A stretch of 33,320 nucleotides of DNA from Syntrophobacterales bacterium GWC2_56_13 (lineage in GTDB: Bacteria > Desulfobacterota > Syntrophia > Syntrophales > UBA5619). The stretch lies in assembly GCA_001830835.1 (NCBI GenBank), contig MICJ01000030.1:34190-67509 (forward strand), read 5' to 3'. Numbering within the stretch: position 1 is the stretch's first letter; every line of letters starts with the position of its first letter. The notes under the pieces are model-generated. The model was not told where the DNA came from, did no database searches, and worked only from the letters and a program-made list of their open reading frames with translations. The translations under genes and the position numbers were made by a program. Positions 26,755-33,320 of the stretch are shown piece by piece.

Positions 26755-27543
26755 CTAAGCGATCGCAAATTCTGCGAAGAGGACGGTATGATCCGACGGT
26801 TTTTCGGCCAGCCGCGGATTCATGTCGATGTCGCAGCGGATAGATCTTGCGGCCAGCGGCGGCGTGGCGAGGATATGATCGATCCGCCAGCCAAGGCCCC
26901 GCTTAACCGCCCCTGGGACCCGATAATCGAAGAAGGTGTAACGGCCTGTCTCATCCGGATGGTGTTTCCGGAAGACGTCCTCAAGGCCCCACGACCGGAC
27001 AGAGGCGTAAGCCTCCCAGACCTCCGGCGTAAAGCAGACATGGCCGAGGAGTCGCTTGGGGTCGTGGACATCAATCGGCTCCGGTGCGACGTTGAGATCG
27101 CCGCACCAGATGAGCGGGGCAGCGGGGGACCAGGTTCCTGCCAGGAAATTCCGGAGACGGTCGTACCAGGCGAGCTTGTAAGCGAAAGGGGCGGTTTCCC
27201 GTTCCCGTCCCTGGGGGACGTAGGTGTTGACGACGGGGATTCCCGAAAAAACAGCTGCGATCAGGCGGTCTTCATCGGCCGGGCCGCCATCGGTAAGGCC
27301 GTAGTGGACCTCCTGCGGTTCCTCCCGGGAGATCAGAGCCACGCCGTTGTACTGCTTTGCCCCCCGGAAAATCACCTGATAGCCCGCCTCGGCAAACGCG
27401 CGGGCGGGAAACTGACCGTCCGCTACCTTCGTTTCCTGCAAGCACAACACGTCGGGCCGATTTTCGGCGAGCCAAGGGATGATGATGTGGATGCGGCTCC
27501 GGATGGAATTGACGTTGTAGGTCGCGATCCTGAAGGTCCCCAT
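26755..27543 (-). CDS. xthA: Exodeoxyribonuclease III
   Basis: RIATYNVNSIRSRI, LCLQETKV, PLIWCGDLNVAPEPIDVHDPKR, GLGWRIDHILATPPLA, SDHTVLFAEF. Confidence 0.95.
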   Translation of the reverse strand: MGTFRIATYNVNSIRSRIHIIIPWLAENRPDVLCLQETKVADGQFPARAFAEAGYQVIFRGAKQYNGVALISREEPQEVHYGLTDGGPADEDRLIAAVFSGIPVVNTYVPQGRERETAPFAYKLAWYDRLRNFLAGTWSPAAPLIWCGDLNVAPEPIDVHDPKRLLGHVCFTPEVWEAYASVRSWGLEDVFRKHHPDETGRYTFFDYRVPGAVKRGLGWRIDHILATPPLAARSIRCDIDMNPRLAEKPSDHTVLFAEFAIA

Positions 27544-27556
27544 CGATGCCGTTCTC

Positions 27557-28405
27557 CTATCTCAGATAGGCCGGCAGCTCCTCCGGTTCCTTTCCGTCAA
27601 AACTACAGGGCGCGCCGCAGCCCTTGCAGGGGCTCTTGACCGCGGGCAGGGGCGGCTCTCCCTTGATTCCCTCGATGAAGTCGAGGCATCGATTCACTAC
27701 GGCATCCTCCCCCTCGACGATCAGGGTGACGGATCCTTCCGCGCCCCCCCAGCCGCCGGAGGCGTAATGGACGGCCTTCAGGCCGAAGAGGGAATCGATG
27801 GCTTCGATTTCCGTCACGACCTTGCCGTCAGCGACGCAGGCCATCCCCACCCGGCAGCCGATGGACCGGCCCAGCAGCATTTTCCCGCCGTAAAAGGCCG
27901 CCTCCTCCACGGAAGGGATCAGCTTCTCGAGGCCGACTGGATAGATCGTCGCGACACCCTGGGCTTTCAGAGCCATATAGAACTGCCCCATCGTGCCGCC
28001 TCCCGGACCGGCCATGACCACGCCGACATTCCCGAACGGATCGACGGCGTTGGCCCCCTTGATCAGGACATCCCCGGGCACGAGTTTGTCTATGACGTCG
28101 CCCGGTTCCACTTCCAGAACCTCCCCCTTGTGAAAAGTCACAGGCCTGGTTCTCTGGCCCTTGCCCAGGACACATAATACCCCCTTTATGATCTGGCCGG
28201 CCGCGTATCTTTCCTTATCCACCTTTCCGTTCAGGAGTTCTTCCAGGATGAAGCCATTGGTTGAGCCGCGCCCGACGACCAGATAACCGTGATCTTTTGC
28301 CCGCTTCACTTCCGGCATCGCCGCGACCGCCTTGCCGAGCAGTCTTTTCGATTCCGAAGACGTCAATGTAAACAAGGCCTGCATAATTTTATGACCTCCC
28401 TGCAT
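27557..28405 (-). CDS. Uncharacterised protein with C-terminal Cys-rich tail
   Basis: 282 aa long ORF with good coding composition; C-terminal SPCKGCGAPCSFDGKEPEELPAYLR; family not recognised. Confidence 0.7.
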   Translation of the reverse strand: MQGGHKIMQALFTLTSSESKRLLGKAVAAMPEVKRAKDHGYLVVGRGSTNGFILEELLNGKVDKERYAAGQIIKGVLCVLGKGQRTRPVTFHKGEVLEVEPGDVIDKLVPGDVLIKGANAVDPFGNVGVVMAGPGGGTMGQFYMALKAQGVATIYPVGLEKLIPSVEEAAFYGGKMLLGRSIGCRVGMACVADGKVVTEIEAIDSLFGLKAVHYASGGWGGAEGSVTLIVEGEDAVVNRCLDFIEGIKGEPPLPAVKSPCKGCGAPCSFDGKEPEELPAYLR

Positions 28406-28517
28406 TATTTTCCTATTTATCTATACGCCTGAAGAGGGGCTGTCAATGTTTTTCCTTTCCCCTTGCAGCGTCATCCTTGCCGATCTCGTAACAAGTCGCA
28501 AAAGCCTTGAATTTAAG

Positions 28518-28642
28518 ACGGCTTCGTAAAAAGTTCCGCAGGCAAGGCGCGCGAACCCTGAGGTATGAGGCGTATTTTGGCGTACGCCGCAATGACGAAG
28601 GATGAAGCGCAACGCAGCATCCGGACTTTTTACGTAGCCGTC
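28518..28642. repeat. MITE-like element with ~20-bp terminal inverted repeats
   Basis: GACGGCTTCGTAAAAAGTTCC ... GGACTTTTTACGTAGCCGTC (near-perfect TIRs, 125 bp, no ORF). Confidence 0.7.
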
Positions 28643-28720
28643 ATCCTTGCCTGTCGCGTCTTCTCCTATGCCTCGCAAACCGTCAGCGACGGCGGGGGTG
28701 ACGCTTCTCGCAATGACGGG

Positions 28721-29593
28721 TCAGCGGGGGCGGTTGGTCAGGTAGACGCCGCTCAGGACCAGGGCCGCGCCCGTCAGGAGAGAGAGATTGACTGCCTCGT
28801 CGAGCATCAGCCAGCCGAAAAAGACGCCGCTCACGGGGACGAAATTGATAAAGACGGAAGCGCGGGAGGGGCCAATCGCCTTGATCCCCTGATAGTACCA
28901 GAAGAAGCCGAGGACGGTCCCGAAGAAGCCGAGATAGAGGATGCCGATCCAGTCCCGGAGGTAGAAGCCGCCGATGAGCCCCGTGATGTTTTCCAGGAGA
29001 GCCGGCGTGAGCAGGGCGGCGCCGCCGATGATGCAGGAATAGGTGACCGCGGCGAGCGGCGAGAAGTCCTTCATGATGATCTTGCCGACGAGGGAGTAGG
29101 CGACCCAGCTTGCGACGCAGCCAAGGACGTAAATCTCGCCCCACCCCACGCCCCCGGTGAAGATCGAAAGGGGATTCCCCCGGGAGATGACGAGCGTTGC
29201 GCCGGTCAGGCAGAGAATGATGCCCATTCCCTTCCCGGCATCCAGCCGTTCCCGGAAGAAGAAGGCGGACAGAAGCGTAATGAAGATCGGATTGGTGGCC
29301 ACGATGAGCGAAGCCCGTCCGGCAGCAATCGTCTTCATACCGAAGAAAAAGAAGACGTTGTAGGCGAAGACCCCCGTCATGCCCAGGAGGATGGCGGGGA
29401 TGACCTGATGCCGCTTCAGGCGGGGAATCCGACCTTCTTGCATGGTGATGATGGCGATCAGGAAAAGGGAGGCCGTGAAAAACCGCAGAAACGATGCGGA
29501 ATAGGGGGCGACATCCTGCGCAACGACCCTGGCCGCCACGAAGGTGCCGCCCCATAAGATCGCGGTCAGGAAGAGCTTGAGGTAGATGACCAT
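28721..29593 (-). CDS. EamA/DMT-family transporter
   Basis: LFLTAILWGGTFVAARVVAQDVAPYSASFLRFFTASLFLIAII, ten-TM pattern; start at MVIYLKL. Confidence 0.92.
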   Translation of the reverse strand: MVIYLKLFLTAILWGGTFVAARVVAQDVAPYSASFLRFFTASLFLIAIITMQEGRIPRLKRHQVIPAILLGMTGVFAYNVFFFFGMKTIAAGRASLIVATNPIFITLLSAFFFRERLDAGKGMGIILCLTGATLVISRGNPLSIFTGGVGWGEIYVLGCVASWVAYSLVGKIIMKDFSPLAAVTYSCIIGGAALLTPALLENITGLIGGFYLRDWIGILYLGFFGTVLGFFWYYQGIKAIGPSRASVFINFVPVSGVFFGWLMLDEAVNLSLLTGAALVLSGVYLTNRPR

Positions 29594-30082
29594 GAATGCC
29601 TCTGCATCATTAAAAAGCCGGCCTCTCCGGAGGGAGACGACCGGCGTTCGTTCGCCGAAACTTTTAACGAAATAGTCGGCTCTGTCAAGAAAAAAGAGCG
29701 GCGGCAGGCGTTGTCCTGACAGGAATGTTGACCGAATTATCACATCCTTTGTCCTGAACGGTACTGCTCATACTACTATCAAACATGATCTCTCGAGTTC
29801 TTCCTGAAATCCACAAAACGTCAACCTCGATGACATATACTGGATTTCAACCAGTTATCAATGATGTCATTTCCTCGATGAGTATGATATGGAAAGGCTG
29901 TTTTATGAGGTGCTGGGGCCAACGGATGTATGGTTGAAATATTGTGGCACCGCCGGGAAACCAAGCGGTAAACGGAGAAAACGATTCTCAACCTAGAACA
30001 TTTAGAGAAACCGGTCCACTCGACTCACTGCAGCGCCTTTGGAGAGTATTATTGATGTGATCGCTAGCAAAATAGGAAAGAT

Positions 30083-30871
30083 ATGGAGGTACGTTTCATG
30101 GACATTTCCGCGATGGGAAACAGTAGCTGGGAGGGGCCAAGCGCGATTGCTAAAGAGATACAGTACATCATTGATAAGGAGTACACCTGCCCGATTCTCA
30201 ACGCCAGGTTTATCCTCATTCCCGCCGGGACGTTTATAATAGGATCACCTGAAAATGAACCGAAGAGATGGGCTCACGAAACGCAACACCAGGTGACTAT
30301 TAGCCAGCCCTTCTATATGCAGACGACGCCGGTGACGCAGGGACAGTGGCAGAAGGTGATGGGGAGCAATCCATCATATTTTAAAGGAGATGACAATCTT
30401 CCAGTCGAGACAGTATCTTGGAGTGACGTCCAGGACTTAATCGGAAGACTAAATCGGCAGGAAGGGACGGGCAAGTACCGTCTTCCCACGGAGGCGGAGT
30501 GGGAATATGCCTGTCGGGCAGGGAGCACAACAGTGTATTGTTTCGGTGATGATCCAGGTCGTCTTGGTGAATATGCTTGGTATAATGATAATTCAGAAAG
30601 AACGACCCATCCCGTAGGAGGGAAGAAGCCCAATGCTTGGGGTCTGTATGACATGTACGGTAATGTTTGGGAGTGGGTAAAGGACTTGTATGGGGATTAT
30701 CCATCGGGTTCTGTTACTGATCCGGAGGGTTCCTCTGAGGGCTCGGCTCGTGTGCATCGTGGCGGCTCCTGGTACTACAATGCCAGGTACTGCCGGTCAG
30801 CGTATCGCAACTTCTATGACCCGGATCTCCGCAACCGCCACCTGGGCTTTCGCTTTCTCAGAACACGTTAG
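30083..30871 (+). CDS. Formylglycine-generating-enzyme (SUMF1/FGE-sulfatase)-domain protein, candidate DGR variable protein
   Basis: FILIPAGTFIIGSPENE...PFYMQTTPVTQGQWQKVMGSNPSYF...YRLPTEAEWEYACRAG...NAWGLYDMYGNVWEWVKDLYG...RVHRGGSWYYNARYCRSAYRNFYDPDLRNRHLGFRFLRTR*. Confidence 0.93.
   Translation: MEVRFMDISAMGNSSWEGPSAIAKEIQYIIDKEYTCPILNARFILIPAGTFIIGSPENEPKRWAHETQHQVTISQPFYMQTTPVTQGQWQKVMGSNPSYFKGDDNLPVETVSWSDVQDLIGRLNRQEGTGKYRLPTEAEWEYACRAGSTTVYCFGDDPGRLGEYAWYNDNSERTTHPVGGKKPNAWGLYDMYGNVWEWVKDLYGDYPSGSVTDPEGSSEGSARVHRGGSWYYNARYCRSAYRNFYDPDLRNRHLGFRFLRTR
30761..30868 (+). other. Candidate DGR variable region (VR)
   Basis: ggcggctcctggTACTACaatgccaggTACtgccggtcagcgTATcgcaacTTCTATgacccggatCTCcgcaacCGCCACctgggctttcgctttctcagaacacgt: NNC/NNT codons clustered where AAC/AAT is typical. 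Confidence 0.65.
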
Positions 30872-30907
30872 CTTTTGGTTTTTACCTTTTTACATTTTGC
30901 TGTGGGT

Positions 30908-30927
30908 ATGGGGGCTTTAGCCCCCAT
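30908..30927. promoter_or_regulatory. Post-VR hairpin, 8-bp stem with 4-nt loop
   Basis: ATGGGGGC-TTTA-GCCCCCAT, perfect stem, ~37 nt after the FGE-domain stop codon. Confidence 0.7.
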
Positions 30928-31182
30928 CGGCGGCGATTTCTATTTGAAATGGCTATCATCACGTCAATTGAAAATAGAAACCACTTGACTCGTAGGTGCC
31001 GCCAATGACGGACATCTTTCATATTTCCGTTGACCGATCTTACGCAGTACAGGTTGAAACCTGCGAAGGCTTGACAGCTTATTTTCTTTTCAGGTAGAAT
31101 CTGACTGTCTTCCTGTACTAAACACTGGCCTTCTTTTAGGAAAAGTAGCAGTTTTCTATCCGTAATAAGTAACTGGAATAGA

Positions 31183-31225
31183 TTTATAAAATTCTCCCGC
31201 ATTCATCCCCGTCCTGTGGGCGGGG
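31183..31225. repeat. Hairpin-bearing dispersed repeat, copy 2 (possible IS200/IS605-type end remnant)
   Basis: TTTATAAAATTCTCCCGCATTCATCCCCGTCCTGTGGGCGGGG; matches copy 1 at 10726. Confidence 0.55.
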
Positions 31226-31298
31226 TATTTTACTATTTCACATTGTTTGGAATTTTTGGTGGATAGAACGATTTCTATGGCGACGGATTACCGCATTA

Positions 31299-32051
31299 TT
31301 GTTTGTAGCTGTTTGTTTATTCTTTGCCGGGTATGTGATCCTTCCTAAAAATGATGTATTTAAATGCAATTTTAATATTGTAATGCGCTTCGGATATCCC
31401 GGCTATGTTTTTATGGTTTATCCTTCAGCATTGGGGAATACCATATCTTTTCCAAACATCGCTGTGTATGTAGAAGTTATTAATACTCGACCAACTGCCA
31501 CTCGTATTTTCAGCTATCAGTGTCGAGCGTTATTAAAATATGACGAAGGTGGCATTAGGATAATTAGCGTCAACCCATTGGATAGATGGGAAAAATATGA
31601 ATATAAACCAACTGGCAAGATAGTAGAGAAATGGCAGAAACTCCACAGTATGGGGTTTCTTAGTAATAATGTGTATTGGATGTGGCATGGTTTGGAAAAA
31701 TGCAGGCTTTTTGACTTTACACAAAATGGCTTTGATAATTTAGCTCATGATAAGCAGTTGCAACCTGGAGAGTCTATTAAGGGATGTATTTTTTTAGAAC
31801 TTGAAAGTGATGAATTAAGATTGCAATGACCCGAAATCAAGGAGATCGAACTTACAATTTGGAATTCTGTGGGTGAGCCTGAGACATGCCGAAGTAGCCA
31901 TGGCATAAAAACATCGGATTTTGCTAACAGTGTTATTAGTGCGGGAGATTGGCATCTTGAACCAGGGGTATATGATTTGACAAAAGAAAAATATGCTGCT
32001 GTACCTATGGTTGATTTACAGTCAGATAAAAAAATGGAGGCCATGCCTTAA
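31299..32051 (+). pseudogene. Hypothetical protein with N-terminal hydrophobic segment, interrupted by an in-frame TGA
   Basis: TTG-start frame MFVAVCLFFAGYVILPKND...ELESDELRLQ* (TGA 31827-31829), continuing in the same frame PEIKEIELTIWNSVGEPETCRSS...HLEPGVYDLTKEKYAAVPMVDLQSDKKMEAMP*. Confidence 0.5.
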
Positions 32052-32255
32052 AAAGCAAAGGTAATGGGAATTATCAAGGGCTGAAAATTAATAAGTATAT
32101 ACTTAAAATCATTATGCTACCCTGTGTAAAGTATATAATCACCCCAAAATTTCCTTGAAATTTGCTAAGATTAGGAGTATCGATTTATCCATGCAGTAAT
32201 ATATTGAATGATTTATAACCCTACACCCGGGGAGGGTGTGATGGACTGAATACTG

Positions 32256-32287
32256 AAACCCCGTTTTATAAAAGAGAGCGGGGTTTT
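32256..32287 (+). terminator. Terminator-like hairpin followed by T-rich tract
   Basis: AAACCCCG-(15 nt)-CGGGGTTTT GTGTTT. Confidence 0.5.
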
Positions 32288-32375
32288 GTGTTTATTGGAT
32301 AACTTCACTATTAATTTTCGTTTTATAGGAAAGTTAGAATAGAATCTTATTTAAATACTTCATGAGAGGAGTCCT

Positions 32376-32810
32376 GTGATGTTCAGAGCAATTTTGCAAA
32401 AGATGAAAAAGGGTCGGTTTACAAGAGTTCTAATTTACATTTTTTGTTCTATTTTTCTTTTCATGGGTTGTGCAAGCACAACAAACATCAAATCCCGGCC
32501 GGATGGCGCAGATGTTTTTGTAGACAACGTCAGAATCGGTGTAACTCCGATACAGTATTCTGATACATCTATTGCCGGCTCCACAAAGGCTCTCAAAATG
32601 AAAAAAGAAGGTTACAGACCATTTGAAACTGTGCTCAGAAAAAGCGAATTTCAAGTGGGGCCTTGTATTGGTGGTGTTCTTGTGCTTTTCCCGTTTATTT
32701 GGGTTCTCGGCTATCCTGAGACATACGAATTTGAATTAGAAAAGTTACCTGAACCGGAAAAGAAACTACAAACCGAAAAACCGGCGTTACCGGAAACAGA
32801 TAAGAAATAG
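32376..32810 (+). CDS. PEGA-domain lipoprotein
   Basis: Lipobox-like CSIFLFMGCAS; TTNIKSRPDGADVFVDNVRIGVTPIQYSD...LKMKKEGYRPFE. Confidence 0.85.
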   Translation: MMFRAILQKMKKGRFTRVLIYIFCSIFLFMGCASTTNIKSRPDGADVFVDNVRIGVTPIQYSDTSIAGSTKALKMKKEGYRPFETVLRKSEFQVGPCIGGVLVLFPFIWVLGYPETYEFELEKLPEPEKKLQTEKPALPETDKK

Positions 32811-33061
32811 CAATAATCCTATGGGAGATAATTAGGGACGGTTCTATTCAATGACAGAGAATAATCACAAATTATGGGGACATCATACTTAATTATCCTT
32901 GATTAGAAAAACAGCATTTCTGTCGTTAATTATCTATGCTTTCGCATATTAAAGAACGTTTGTTTGTAGGTGTTTTCAGCGAGCAGTCTCCCCCCTTAAT
33001 TGACGGATTTTGTGAAATATGTAAGATTATCATTATGAGTCAACGATCCCTTTTTCATCAC

Positions 33062-33320
33062 TGCCTTGGCAACATTTAATTTGAGGCAATTCAGAGTTGT
33101 CTTCAAGACAGATCAGCAGTCCTGGAAGGTCTATGTGCCCGGTGAGAGGAACGACTGGTATCAACCCGGCGTGGCAAAATCCTCGCCGAAGGTTCCGGTG
33201 ACTGTCCAGCCCAACCCTTGGTACCCACAGAATGACTTGAACAAGAAGTACGGCAATTCAGCTCTCTCAATCTGGGGAACGCCGGCGGAGACATTCTGCT
33301 ACCTGACTGCAACTGTCTCC
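33062..33320 (+). CDS. Open frame running off the window edge, unidentified
   Basis: LATFNLRQFRVVFKTDQQSWKVYVPGERNDWYQPGVAKSSPKVPVTVQPNPWYPQNDLNKKYGNSALSIWGTPAETFCYLTATVS...; no ATG, possible TTG start. Confidence 0.35.

Noticed and set aside
26788-27639. 283-aa plus-strand ORF over exonuclease III
   Set aside because: Antisense shadow ORF; xthA motifs are unambiguous on the minus strand.
28565-29557. 330-aa plus-strand ORF over the EamA transporter
   Set aside because: Highly charged antisense shadow of a clear ten-TM transporter gene.
31827-31829. Selenocysteine recoding of the in-frame TGA
   Set aside because: No convincing SECIS-like hairpin immediately 3' and no redox context; a nonsense mutation is simpler.
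30928-33320. DGR template repeat or reverse transcriptase downstream of the FGE-domain gene
   Set aside because: No A-rich copy of the VR and no RT motif (such as YxDD) seen in any listed frame; the DGR machinery, if any, must lie elsewhere.
1-33320. CRISPR array
   Set aside because: No regularly spaced direct repeats with unique spacers; the three 25-nt repeats are ~700-800 nt apart with genes between them.

Overview
The window looks like a Syntrophobacterales/Deltaproteobacteria-like chromosomal segment; that taxonomic guess rests only on gene content and repeat style. Housekeeping and metabolic genes occupy most of it: an M16C protease, a LarA/DUF2088 protein, two flavodoxin-like proteins, a UbiA-like protein plus polyprenyl synthase plus methyltransferase, a PEP mutase/ICL-family protein, a DUF362 ferredoxin, a tungsten AOR with its ferredoxin, a MucR regulator, tRNA-Glu, a Ski2-like helicase, an HMG-CoA-lyase-like protein, exonuclease III and an EamA transporter. 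Two accessory zones stand out. (1) 12.8-18.9 kb holds four type II toxin-antitoxin modules and an AAA/DUF4143 ATPase. The modules from 15.0 kb onward are separated by a dispersed ~25-nt repeat (AATAATCGGGAGCTGTCCCCCCTTT), and two toxin genes are frameshifted while their antitoxins are intact. A nucleotide-sugar dehydrogenase in this zone carries an in-frame palindromic insertion and a frameshift, and a transposase remnant closes the zone. (2) 30.08-30.93 kb encodes an FGE-sulfatase/C-type-lectin-fold protein. Its 3' end has the codon signature of a diversity-generating retroelement (DGR) variable region (tac/ttc/ctc/cac/cgc codons where AAC/AAT would be expected). An 8-bp-stem, 4-nt-loop hairpin lies ~37 nt past the stop. 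No reverse transcriptase or template repeat is visible in the window, so this looks like a remote or orphan DGR target. No CRISPR array was seen. All family names come from motif recognition by eye; no database search was run.
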